DNA of 64,000 nt from Flavobacteriaceae bacterium. Lineage in GTDB: Bacteria > Bacteroidota > Bacteroidia > Flavobacteriales > Flavobacteriaceae. This document shows positions 1 through 7,601 of the stretch, piece after piece. A program made the translations under genes and the position numbers. Each line of letters starts with the position of its first letter. Position 1 is the first letter of the stretch. The stretch spans positions 1-64,000 of the forward strand of contig JAQWGQ010000005.1 in assembly GCA_029238125.1 (NCBI GenBank), given 5' to 3'. Under the pieces are notes generated by a model. It saw only the letters and a program-made list of their open reading frames with translations. It had not been told where the DNA came from and ran no database searches.

Positions 1-591
1 TTTGGACAAATCCCAACCTCTGGCTGGGGAATATTCTCGTCCATACCAGATGATTTGAAGATGCAAGTCATTCCAACGATCTTTTGGAAAAAGTCGTTTG
101 GCATCCTTTTCGGTTTGCACCACATTTTTCCCATTGCTCAACCCCCAACGATACATCAACCGGTGGATGTGGGTATCGACAGGAAAAGCGGGTACGCCAA
201 AGGCTTGTGCCATCACAACGCTTGCTGTTTTGTGACCAACGGCGGGAAAGGTCTCCAAGGCTTCAAAATCGGCTGGAACCTCTCCATTATAATCGTCAAC
301 AAGGCGTTGAGAAAGCCCATGAATTCCTTTCGCTTTTTGGGGCGATAAACCTACGGGTTTGATGATTTCACGAATTTCGTCAACCGTTAGTTTGATCATG
401 TCATATGGATTGTCTGCTTTTCCAAAGAGAAAGGGCGTTGTTTTATTGACTCGAACATCTGTGCTCTGTGCAGAGAGCAAAACCGCAATGAGTAGGGTGT
501 AAGGGTCTTTGTGATCGAGTGGAATGGGGATTTCTGGATACAGTTCTTCCAAAGTGTTGATTACAAAAGCAACTTTTTGGGCTTTGGTCAT
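1..591 (-). CDS. nth: Endonuclease III (DNA glycosylase/AP lyase), 3' end outside window
   Basis: Bifunctional base-excision repair enzyme that removes oxidised pyrimidines and nicks abasic sites. The gene is absent from the ORF track because its stop lies beyond base 1; 197 codons are visible, starting at MTKAQKVAF. The helix-hairpin-helix region reads FPAVGHKTASVV, with the catalytic Lys in GHKTA, and the catalytic Asp lies in VDTHIHRL. In E. coli the tail then reads GRYTCIARKPRC, holding the first [4Fe-4S] cysteines; here the aligned stretch is GREYSPARGWDL, so at least the first two cluster ligands are missing. A TAGTTTTG box lies about 15 nt upstream. It is divergent from bcp. The family assignment is firm; absence of the cluster is inferred from the visible part only. 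Confidence 0.93.
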   Translation of the reverse strand, partial: MTKAQKVAFVINTLEELYPEIPIPLDHKDPYTLLIAVLLSAQSTDVRVNKTTPFLFGKADNPYDMIKLTVDEIREIIKPVGLSPQKAKGIHGLSQRLVDDYNGEVPADFEALETFPAVGHKTASVVMAQAFGVPAFPVDTHIHRLMYRWGLSNGKNVVQTEKDAKRLFPKDRWNDLHLQIIWYGREYSPARGWDLSK

Positions 592-605
592 ATTTCGTAT
601 TTTTA

Positions 606-613
606 CAAAACTA
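606..613 (-). promoter_or_regulatory. Likely -7 box (TAGTTTTG) for nth
   Basis: On the minus strand TAGTTTTG matches the Bacteroidota -7 consensus TAnnTTTG, 15 nt before the nth start. A TTG lies 22 nt further upstream, slightly beyond the usual spacing, so only the -7 element is well supported. Confidence 0.45.
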
Positions 614-629
614 AACTAAAATTATTGCT

Positions 630-1079
630 ATGATTCAAGTGGGTACAAAAGCTCCCGATTTTTCAGTTCAAGACCACGACGGAAACACGGTTTCTCTGTC
701 AGATTTTACCGGTAAAAAAGTGGTTATTTTCTTTTATCCCAAAGCCAATACGCCTGGCTGTACGCTGGAGGCCTGTGATTTGAGGGATCATTATTCAGAA
801 TTGACTGAAGCGGGCTATTCCATCCTTGGGGTCAGTGCCGATACGGTATCTGCCCAAGCAAAATTTGCCATGAAGTTTTCCTTTCCTTATCCGCTTTTGG
901 CTGATGTGGACAAGGTGTTGATCAATGGTTTTGGTGTTTGGGGACCTAAGAAATTTCAAGGACGTGATTACGAAGGTATTTTACGAACCACTTTTATTAT
1001 AGATGAGAATGGTGTGGTTGAGCGCGTTATTGACAAGGTAAAGACCAAGGTACACGCTTCTCAGATTTTAGAGGGCTAG
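630..1079 (+). CDS. bcp: Thioredoxin-dependent peroxiredoxin, BCP/PrxQ type
   Basis: Cytoplasmic thiol peroxidase that reduces hydrogen peroxide and organic hydroperoxides with thioredoxin as reductant. The 149-aa length fits the family. The active site reads NTPGCTLEACDLRD, giving the peroxidatic Cys44 and, five residues on, the resolving Cys49 that marks the atypical 2-Cys BCP/PrxQ subgroup. It is divergent from nth, and the pair therefore combines oxidative DNA repair with peroxide removal. Its TAG stop overlaps the stop of the convergent gene by the 4 nt CTAG. Assignment is secure from motif and length. Confidence 0.96.
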   Translation: MIQVGTKAPDFSVQDHDGNTVSLSDFTGKKVVIFFYPKANTPGCTLEACDLRDHYSELTEAGYSILGVSADTVSAQAKFAMKFSFPYPLLADVDKVLINGFGVWGPKKFQGRDYEGILRTTFIIDENGVVERVIDKVKTKVHASQILEG

Positions 1080-2530
1080 TCCAAGCGTTTGGACTTGTCA
1101 GGTTGATAGCCAAATAGATTCTTCTCTTTGATGAGTGCTGATACTTTCTCTGGGAGCATCGTTTCCCAACCGTCTTCTCTTTTGTTGATCATCTCAAGCA
1201 CTTCTTTTGAGTAAATACTGAGGTATTCCTTGTTATAGTCTGTAATATCGACAACTTTTTCGTTGTATTTAAAGAACTTATAGAGTTCTTTTACCTGAGA
1301 GGATACACGTACGTTTGTACTGTCAACTACTTCTCCTGTATTAGGGTCAATCATGGGGTAGAGGTACACCAATAGGTTTTTGAAAAACAGTTTTCCAAAG
1401 GCCTCCAGAATCCCACCGCTGAGGTTTCGGTAGTATTTTTCATCAAAAATTTCAATCAAATTACTGACGCCCATACTCAAGCGAATCTTTTTTGTGGTGT
1501 AGTTTGAAAAATACTCCACCAAGCGATAATATTCTTTAAAGTTGGAAATCATAACGGTCAGTCCCATAGCGCACAACAGTTTGGCACGATCCATAAAGTC
1601 TTGCTCGTCAATAAAACCAGTGCCGTTTGACCGCAAATTCGACAAGGTAATCTCAAAAATATTCATGGTGTTGTCTTCTTCCACGTCCTTGTCTTGGTAG
1701 AACAGGGTGGAAGAGCTTGTAAACATATCCATATTCACATTGGTCACAGGGCGAAAACTTCCACGAATGGCGAGGATATTTTTTTTGTAGAGCACACGCG
1801 CTGGAAGGAGATTGTTCCCGTCAGGATCAAACATAACCGCTTCCGTCATTCCATTCTTGACAAGTTCTAAACTCAATATGCGATTGTCAACATTTTTAAA
1901 CAAGGGTCCTGTGAAATTAATTGTATCAATTTCAATAGCTGATTTATCGATATGATCAAAGAGGTAACGCAGCATCTTTCGTGGACGATCGTGTTGGTAA
2001 AAGGCACCGTAAATGAGGTTCACACCCACAACTCCGACAGACTCTTGTTGGGAGCGCGCATCGATTTCGTGAAAACGCAAATGGGTACTGATCATGGAGT
2101 AGGGCCCATTGGGTTCGGTTTGGAACTTGATACCCATCCAGCCGTGACCCTTAAACTTTTTGGCAAAGTCGATGGTGGTTACTGTATTGGCATAGGTAAA
2201 GAAGATTTTTTTGTCTCGATCTTCCTCTGAAATTCTTTTTTCTAAGTGATTGATTTCTAAATCGAGCATCTTGTTCAACCGATCTTCTGAAACATAGCTT
2301 TTCCCTTTGCCGTAAATGGCGTCGCTAAAGTTTTTATCATAGGCACTCATTGTTTTGGCAATGGTGCCAGATGCACCGCCACAACGAAAGAAATGACGTG
2401 CTACTTCTTGCCCTGCACCGATCTCCGCAAAGGTGCCGTAGATATTGTCGTTTAGATTGATGCGAAGTGCTTTTGCTTCTAATGAAGGTGTGTTTTCAAA
2501 GGGCTGATCCCCAAGTAGAGAAACGGGCAT
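1076..2530 (-). CDS. Conserved protein of unknown function (large cytosolic protein)
   Basis: A 484-aa protein opening with MPVSLLGDQPFENTPSLEAK and a strongly conserved-looking GTFAEIGAGQEVARHFFRCGGASGTIAKTMSAYDK segment. I recognise the family as widespread in bacteria; Bacteroidota copies are often labelled nicotinate-nucleotide adenylyltransferase or TonB-dependent receptor by annotation transfer. I see neither an HxGH nucleotidyltransferase motif nor a signal peptide or beta-barrel, so both labels look unjustified. No catalytic motif is evident and no function is assigned. It is transcribed alone from a good promoter just upstream, divergent from the MBL hydrolase, and its stop overlaps bcp by CTAG. 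Confidence 0.85.
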   Translation of the reverse strand: MPVSLLGDQPFENTPSLEAKALRINLNDNIYGTFAEIGAGQEVARHFFRCGGASGTIAKTMSAYDKNFSDAIYGKGKSYVSEDRLNKMLDLEINHLEKRISEEDRDKKIFFTYANTVTTIDFAKKFKGHGWMGIKFQTEPNGPYSMISTHLRFHEIDARSQQESVGVVGVNLIYGAFYQHDRPRKMLRYLFDHIDKSAIEIDTINFTGPLFKNVDNRILSLELVKNGMTEAVMFDPDGNNLLPARVLYKKNILAIRGSFRPVTNVNMDMFTSSSTLFYQDKDVEEDNTMNIFEITLSNLRSNGTGFIDEQDFMDRAKLLCAMGLTVMISNFKEYYRLVEYFSNYTTKKIRLSMGVSNLIEIFDEKYYRNLSGGILEAFGKLFFKNLLVYLYPMIDPNTGEVVDSTNVRVSSQVKELYKFFKYNEKVVDITDYNKEYLSIYSKEVLEMINKREDGWETMLPEKVSALIKEKNLFGYQPDKSKRLD

Positions 2531-2544
2531 GAAACTGCTTTTTA

Positions 2545-2573
2545 CAAAGTTAAAGAAAGTGTTTGTGAATCAA
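2545..2573 (-). promoter_or_regulatory. Promoter TTG-N18-TAACTTTG for the 1076-2530 gene
   Basis: Minus strand: TTG (complement of 2571-2573), an 18-nt spacer and TAACTTTG (complement of 2545-2552), a full match to the Bacteroidota -33/-7 architecture. The predicted transcript start is only a few bases before the ATG at 2530. Confidence 0.65.
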
Positions 2574-2597
2574 TATCTTTACCTAAATATTTTTTTT

Positions 2598-3362
2598 TTG
2601 AAGATTAGGTTTCTCGGTACTGGCACATCTCAAGGCATACCCGTCATAGGTAGCAGTCATCCTGTTTGCCTAAGCGAGGACCCCCGAGATGTGCGTCTTC
2701 GCTCTTCTGCTCTGGTCGAGTGGAGAGACTGCGCATTGGTCATTGATTGCGGACCAGACTTTCGCCAACAAATGCTTCGAACAAAGTGTACACATCTAGA
2801 CGCTGTTTTGTTTACTCACGAACACGCCGATCACACCGCTGGAATCGATGATATACGGCCTTTTTTCTTTCGACAAGGAGATATTCCTATTTATGCACTT
2901 CCAAGAGTAATCGACAGTCTGACTCACCGTTTTGGATATATTTTTAATAACGAAAACAAATACCCAGGCTCACCATCGGTTGACATTCACCCTGTGAGTC
3001 CCGATCATCCATTTTTGGTCCAACACAAGCATATTGTTCCGATTTTGGGACAGCACAACCGTCTCGAAGTCTTGGGATACCGCATCGACAATTTTGCATA
3101 TCTAACAGATATCAAAACCATAACAGATAAAGAATGTGAAAAACTTCAAGGTCTTGATGTTTTGGTGCTCAATGCTTTGCGTGAAGAACCGCATCACTCG
3201 CACCTTAATCTTGAAGAGGCGCTTAGTCTTTCCGCCAAAATTGACGCGAATAAAACCTATTTCACTCACATCAGCCATCATCTCGGTTTTCATGCTGATG
3301 TAGAAAAAAAACTCCCTAAAAACGTACATTTGGCCTACGACAACCTTTCAATCTCAGTCTAA
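2598..3362 (+). CDS. MBL-fold metallohydrolase, PhnP-like
   Basis: Metallo-beta-lactamase-fold hydrolase of the group often annotated as PhnP-like phosphodiesterase. The metal site HEHADH lies within FTHEHADHTAGIDD (about residues 74-79 from the chosen start), and a C-terminal THISHHLGFH completes a dinuclear site. The ORF track begins at an ATG at 2529, which would add 23 hydrophobic residues and place the start inside the divergent gene and its promoter. The family's usual N-terminus (KIRFLGTGTSQGIPVIG) instead fits a TTG start at 2598, giving 254 aa. The natural substrate is not deducible. Its stop overlaps the next ATG by one base (TAATG), indicating translational coupling. Confidence 0.88.
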   Translation: MKIRFLGTGTSQGIPVIGSSHPVCLSEDPRDVRLRSSALVEWRDCALVIDCGPDFRQQMLRTKCTHLDAVLFTHEHADHTAGIDDIRPFFFRQGDIPIYALPRVIDSLTHRFGYIFNNENKYPGSPSVDIHPVSPDHPFLVQHKHIVPILGQHNRLEVLGYRIDNFAYLTDIKTITDKECEKLQGLDVLVLNALREEPHHSHLNLEEALSLSAKIDANKTYFTHISHHLGFHADVEKKLPKNVHLAYDNLSISV

Positions 3363-3841
3363 TGCGAACAAAAATTCTTCAATATCTACTTATTTTTATT
3401 TCACTCATCGCGCTCTACCTTTTTGTGAGTGACCTTAACAAAACGGAGGCCTTTGCGGCTCGTCAGGAACGGATGGATGTCCGAATTGACACCCTCAATG
3501 ACTCCATTGCGCAACTTGTTGTTGATCAAACCGAAAACGCTTATTTTTCTCTTGATGGAAACCGCGATGCCCAGCAATTTCACTCCAAATTCACCCCCAA
3601 CGACTTGTTGGTTATGATTGAGGATAAGGTCTTGGCGGAAAACGATAACAAAAACGGAAACCCTGTCCTATCCGTGCTTGGCAAAGGATGGATTATCAAC
3701 AAAGTGCATTTGGTTAATCATCAATGGGCGTTGGTCGATTTTACTGATGGTAGCCGTTGGGGTGATGCCCTCCTTCACTATGGCGTTGACGCCAAGGGGC
3801 AAATCGAAATTAAACTCCTCGAGTCCGTTTTGTATCCGTAA
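3362..3841 (+). CDS. Small membrane-anchored or exported protein of unknown function
   Basis: A 159-aa protein with a short basic N-terminus and one hydrophobic segment at about residues 6-24 (ILQYLLIFISLIALYLFV), then a soluble domain. This looks like a signal anchor with the domain outside the cytoplasmic membrane; no lipobox Cys is present. The soluble part has a GKGWIINKVHLVNHQWALVDFTDG stretch with alternating aromatic residues, suggesting a small beta-rich fold. It is coupled to the MBL hydrolase by TAATG, and I recall this pairing from other flavobacteria. No function can be assigned. Confidence 0.8.
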   Translation: MRTKILQYLLIFISLIALYLFVSDLNKTEAFAARQERMDVRIDTLNDSIAQLVVDQTENAYFSLDGNRDAQQFHSKFTPNDLLVMIEDKVLAENDNKNGNPVLSVLGKGWIINKVHLVNHQWALVDFTDGSRWGDALLHYGVDAKGQIEIKLLESVLYP

Positions 3842-3890
3842 GGATATTGGTTTTTTGAAGGATTGATTTCTTATTTTGCTTTTCGTTTAC

Positions 3891-3898
3891 TAAATTTG
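3891..3898 (+). promoter_or_regulatory. Likely -7 box (TAAATTTG) before the arylsulfotransferase-like gene
   Basis: TAAATTTG matches TAnnTTTG 22 nt before the ATG at 3921. No TTG stands at the ideal -33 distance, so the assignment rests on the -7 box and its position. Confidence 0.4.
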
Positions 3899-3920
3899 AA
3901 CCCTAATTTACCCTTAAATC

Positions 3921-5369
3921 ATGAATAACCTACTACGTATCTTCTGCTATGGTTTTATTTTCCTTTTTATAAGTTGTGTTGAAAACGAAATCATATACTA
4001 TAATGTTGATGTAACAATTATCCCTGAAAACGCTGGGACAATAGATCCGCCAACCTTTGGACCTTTGTTCCCAGGGGATTCCATATCAATTTCCATCACA
4101 CCTAATGAAGGTTATCAATTTGATCAATGGACGGGAACAGTCTCTTCTTTTGAGCCAAACATTACAATCTTTGGCACAGAAGACCATCAACTTACCGCCT
4201 CGCTGGTGGAAACACCTGAATTGTCCGATCAAGTTCAGGTCTACAATGGCCCTCTAGTCGATCCCAATCCCATTTTTGCAGTTCGTTTAGGGGTAGCAAG
4301 TAGTGTGGTTATCAATAAACAAGGCATAATCGTCAATGAATATGAATTTGAAAACGACTTGGGTAATGATATTGAGATGCTGCCAAACGGAGAGTTCCTT
4401 GGAATGTTTAAACCAGATCAAATATAGGGTTTTACATTTGGAGGTGGTGGAGGTATTTTAAGGCGTGTCACTACTGACCAACAAACATTGTGGGAATACG
4501 AGATTGTTTCTGAAACAGAGCTAGCTCACCATGACTTGGAATTGTTGCCAAACGGAAATGTATTGACCATCGTATGGGAAGAGATAACGACAGAACAAGC
4601 AAAGACCTTAGGTGCTCAAACAGAACACCCCATATATACTGAAAAACTAATTGAAATCAATCCCGACAACAATGAGATCGTTTGGCAGTGGCGTAGTGTA
4701 GAGCATCTTGTACAAGATATTGACGAGACTGCAACTACTTTTGGATCGATTCGTGAAAACCCTCGTAAAATCAACATCAACTATAACAGTGACATGGATA
4801 ATGGTGACTGGATGCATGCCAATGGGATTGCCTATGACCATACCCGAGATCTGATTTTTATGACGGTAAATTTCTATGACGAAGTTTGGGTCATTGACCG
4901 AAGCACAACCACACAACAAGCCGCAAGCGGTGAAGGTGGAAATTATGGTGTGGGAGGGGATTTGGTCTATCGCTTTGGCAACCCTGCGGCCTATGGAAGT
5001 GAAACGCCTTCCATCTTTAATCGGGTTCACCACCCCAACTTTTCAAACGATAGCCATACCCAAATGCTGTTTTATAGCAATGGTGTTGATGCCGAGCAAT
5101 CTATCGTATTTGAACTACAGCTCCCGGAAACACTAGGTCTTGATGAGCAAAATGAAAACTTGCCAACAGAAGTGTGGCGCTTTACTGATCCCAGTCTCTT
5201 CAACCGCATTGTGTCTGGGGCAGTTAAACTACCCAATGGAAATGTACTGATTTGTGAGGGAGATTTTGGCTTTTGGGAGGTAACTCCTTCTGGACAAGTT
5301 GTTTGGAAAATGCAGGGCTATAAATCCGGATTTTGGCGTGCCTATCCACTAAATCCCAACTTTTTTTAA
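3921..5369 (+). pseudogene. Arylsulfotransferase-like (ASST) surface lipoprotein, interrupted by in-frame TAG
   Basis: One reading frame of 483 codons broken by TAG at 4425-4427 (codon 169). The track lists the halves as 3921-4427 and 4488-5369, but both are in the same frame. The N-terminus is a lipoprotein signal with Cys19 (FLFISCVEN). Next comes an InlB-B-repeat-like domain (about 27-90, ending GYQFDQWTG), then the ASST beta-propeller (WEYEIVS..HHDLELLPNGN, KLIEINPDNNEIVWQWRS, DWMHANGIAYD, CEGDFGFWEVTP), continuous across the stop. The sequence around the TAG (FKPDQI*GFTFGGGGG) is otherwise normal, so a single nonsense change is the simplest reading. It could equally be a sequencing error; programmed readthrough is unlikely. 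Substrate is unknown, and members need not transfer sulfate. Confidence 0.85.
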
Positions 5370-5479
5370 ATTTATTTTTTGCAAGAAAACGCATAAAAAG
5401 TAATCAAAAATTCGATTTTTTGGTTGTTTTTGCTTCGTTTTGCGCTGTTTTTAGCCCAAAACTCCCAATCCCCCAAAAC

Positions 5480-5490
5480 GGGGGGGGGGG
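5480..5490 (+). repeat. Eleven-base poly-G tract
   Basis: Uninterrupted G11, rare in an AT-rich genome. It ends 22 nt before the TATATTTG box, which places it where the -33 element or the bases just upstream of it should be. Length changes by slippage would move sequence relative to the -7 box. Confidence 0.9.
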
Positions 5491-5512
5491 TATTATTTAC
5501 AGACCAAATCCC

Positions 5513-5520
5513 TATATTTG
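5513..5520 (+). promoter_or_regulatory. -7 box (TATATTTG) upstream of the T9SS cargo gene
   Basis: Exact TAnnTTTG match. No TTG is found 17-20 nt upstream, because that position is occupied by the end of the G11 tract and TATTATTTAC. Transcription from here would carry a ~115-nt leader before the ATG at 5642. Confidence 0.5.
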
Positions 5521-5709
5521 TAGTAGATAAACTTATATTTAACAGAAATGCCCCAAAGCACTCTCATTTTTTTATCGTTTTTCCGAACACAAATTCGTGA
5601 GTTTTTAGGGCTATTTTTTAATCTCTCTAAAACATATACTTATGAACCCAATTCGATTTTTTACAACTAGCATTTTATTTTTTTCTTTTTCCATTCTGAT
5701 CGCTCAATA

Positions 5710-6191
5710 CCCGCCAGCGAATAACACCTATCAAACAGCAACTGAGCTAAGCGTACAATCAGGTTCTTGTAGCACGCAAACAGAAGGTGACTTAACCCAT
5801 GCCACAAATAGCAATGGAAATGATTATTCGTCAGATTGCTTTTATTATATTTATGACGGAGCCAATCCTACATATGCCGATGTGTGGTATAAAGCGACTG
5901 TACCTGGCTCCGGAAAGCTTACTATTGAAACTTTTGCTTTTCTATAACGGATTCTCCTCTAAGGAGTGCTGTTCTTGTGGCGTATACTTTGAGTGAGGGT
6001 GTTCTTACGGAAATAGCTTGTGATGCTAATTATGCTGATAATGGTCGAGCTGCAAGCATTGAATTGTCAGGACAAGCCGAAAATACTGAAATTTATATTA
6101 TGGTAGTTGAATATCTTGATCAAAGGAATAATGATGACGGATATCGCGGTCCCTTTTACATTTGTGCTTTTGATCCTGATGGTGTCCAAGA
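5710..6191 (+). repeat. Direct repeat unit 1 of the T9SS cargo gene
   Basis: Begins CCCGCCAGCGAATAACACC and is paired with the unit at 6192 (offset 482 nt). The first ~110 bases are roughly 90% identical by eye, implying a fairly recent tandem duplication of one domain. This unit contains the frameshift. Confidence 0.8.
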
Positions 6192-6651
6192 CCCGCCAGC
6201 GAATGACACCTATCAAACAGCAACTACGCTAAGCGTACAGCCAGGTCCTTGTAGCACGCAAACACAAGGTGACTTAACCCATGCCACAGACAGCAATGAT
6301 TCTGATTATTCATCAAATTGTCTTAGTGATTATTATGGAGGTGCTACATATGTCGATGTGTGGTATAAAGCGACTGTACCTGGCTCGGGAAAACTTACCA
6401 TTGAAACTTCTGAAGTATCGGGTTCTGCTACTAATAGTACCACTATTGTAGCGTATACTTTGAGTGAGGGTACACTTACGGAAATCGGTTGTGATTATTT
6501 TAGCGGCGTTGGTAGTGCATTTTCAAAACTTGAATTGTCAGACCAAGCCGAAAACACTGTAGTTTATGTTATGGTGACTGAATTTCGTGATTCAGCTGGA
6601 TACCACGACAATAATCGCGGTCCCTTTTACATTTGTGCTCTTGACCCTACT
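6192..6651 (+). repeat. Direct repeat unit 2 of the T9SS cargo gene
   Basis: Begins CCCGCCAGCGAATGACACC. It is the intact copy and serves as internal reference for locating the missing base in unit 1. Confidence 0.8.
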
Positions 6652-6939
6652 ACTTTAGATTTTCCCCATGGCGAAAAACCATTGTTGTCGTACTACAGCA
6701 ATCCAGTGGGAAACCGCTTGTCAATCGAGAGTCCTTATCAAATCCAGTCTTTGGCCATCTACGACCTTGGGGGTAGAGAAGTACTGAGTAAGCAGCCAGA
6801 CAAACAAAAGCTAACCCTAGACACCTATTCTTTATCAGCAGGGGTGTATATGCTCAGCGTTCAAACTGCAGAAGGGGATCAAACGGTGAAGTTGGTTAAA
6901 AAATAACGACAGAGAGAGATTGGCGTTATTTGGGTGAGA

Positions 6940-6973
6940 AAAATGCGTTACTGTTTATTCAGTAGCGCATTTT
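6940..6973. terminator. Hairpin between convergent genes
   Basis: AAAATGCGTTACTG, a six-base loop, then CAGTAGCGCATTTT: a 14-bp stem with one G-T pair and A/T-rich flanks. It overlaps the 3' end of the esterase gene, so it could serve both converging transcripts. Confidence 0.55.
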
Positions 6974-7598
6974 GCCATGTAAGGAGTTTGTGAAAACCAT
7001 CTTGTGAGATGGTGTGCCCAACGGGGAAGGCGTCAAACTGTATGGCAAAGCCCTTTTGTTTGAGTAGTTCTGCCGAACGTTGTCCCCAGTCAAAAGGCAC
7101 CACCTCGTCCAAGGAGCCATGTGCTGCATAAAGTGCAGGGGCATCTTCGGGCTTTGGCAATTGGGTAATGTTTTCGTTGAGGTATCCACTGAGTGCAATC
7201 ACACTGGCAAATCGTTTTGGATTGGTCAATCCAAGGGCATAGCTCAATATTGCACCTTGGCTAAAGCCCAACAAATGCACTTGCGACTTGTCATAGAGAT
7301 GACTTTCCATAAGTTCGTCCAAAAACTGTAATACCAATTCGCATGAGCCAAGGGCTTCCTTATCGTCAGACCATTTCCCTTGTTCGGCATCAAAATGGAT
7401 GCTATACCAGGCATGTCCCATCATGGGTAGGTTGAGGGGTGCGCGTAGGGATATGACCAAGAAATCAGGATGAAGGTAGTCAGCGAAAGAAAACAGGTCG
7501 TTTTCGTTGCTTCCATATCCGTGAATCAATACAAGTAAAGGTGGATTTGTAATTCCTACGGATTTGGGTTGGCGTACAAGATATTTGAGTTTTGTCAA
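6948..7598 (-). CDS. Alpha/beta hydrolase, carboxylesterase/phospholipase family
   Basis: A 216-aa cytoplasmic serine hydrolase. The catalytic triad is visible: nucleophile Ser113 in GFSQG, Asp164 in HGSLDEVVP and His195 in GHTIS. The oxyanion region is LIHGYGSNENDL. This is the pattern of the YtpA/carboxylesterase-phospholipase group (Abhydrolase_2), whose substrates are small esters or lysophospholipids; the actual substrate cannot be told. No signal peptide is seen. Only 3 nt separate it from the upstream dihydroorotase-like gene, so it is probably the last gene of the lolD operon. Confidence 0.9.
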   Translation of the reverse strand: MTKLKYLVRQPKSVGITNPPLLVLIHGYGSNENDLFSFADYLHPDFLVISLRAPLNLPMMGHAWYSIHFDAEQGKWSDDKEALGSCELVLQFLDELMESHLYDKSQVHLLGFSQGAILSYALGLTNPKRFASVIALSGYLNENITQLPKPEDAPALYAAHGSLDEVVPFDWGQRSAELLKQKGFAIQFDAFPVGHTISQDGFHKLLTWQNALLNKQ

Positions 7599-7601
7599 CG
7601 A

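Larger units (their letters stand above)
5370..5641. other. Intergenic region with G11 tract, C5/G5 inverted repeat and -7 box
   Basis: This 272-bp gap holds no convincing gene; the 5333-5530 ORF is spurious. It contains CCCCCAAAAC followed by eleven Gs (5480-5490), which can form a short C5/G5 hairpin or a slippage-prone homopolymer, and a TATATTTG box 22 nt after the tract. The remaining ~120 nt to the next ATG look like a long untranslated leader. Confidence 0.7.
5642..6906 (+). pseudogene. Two-repeat exported protein with T9SS sorting domain, frameshifted
   Basis: The track splits this into 5642-5947 and 5977-6906. Adding one base in the TTTTCT run near 5940 restores one 421-aa protein reading GKLTIETFAF-SITDSPLRSAVLVAYTLSEG, the exact counterpart of repeat 2 (GKLTIETSEV..TTIVAYTLSEG). 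It has a signal peptide (MNPIRFFTTSILFFSFSILIAQ), two ~155-residue repeats starting PPANxTYQTATxLSVQ and ending RGPFYICAxDP, and a C-terminal type A T9SS sorting domain (SNPVGNRLSIESP..YDLGGREV..LSAGVYMLSV..VKLVKK). The repeats are probably beta-sandwiches; each keeps paired Cys. The protein should be secreted or surface-anchored. Ligand or role unknown. The lesion may be a real mutation or an assembly error. Confidence 0.85.

Noticed and set aside
1952-2230. 92-aa plus-strand ORF
   Set aside because: Antisense shadow of the 484-aa conserved protein; no initiation context and no recognisable domain.
5333-5530. 65-aa plus-strand ORF across the G11 tract
   Set aside because: Starts inside the arylsulfotransferase gene in another frame and runs through the homopolymer and promoter.
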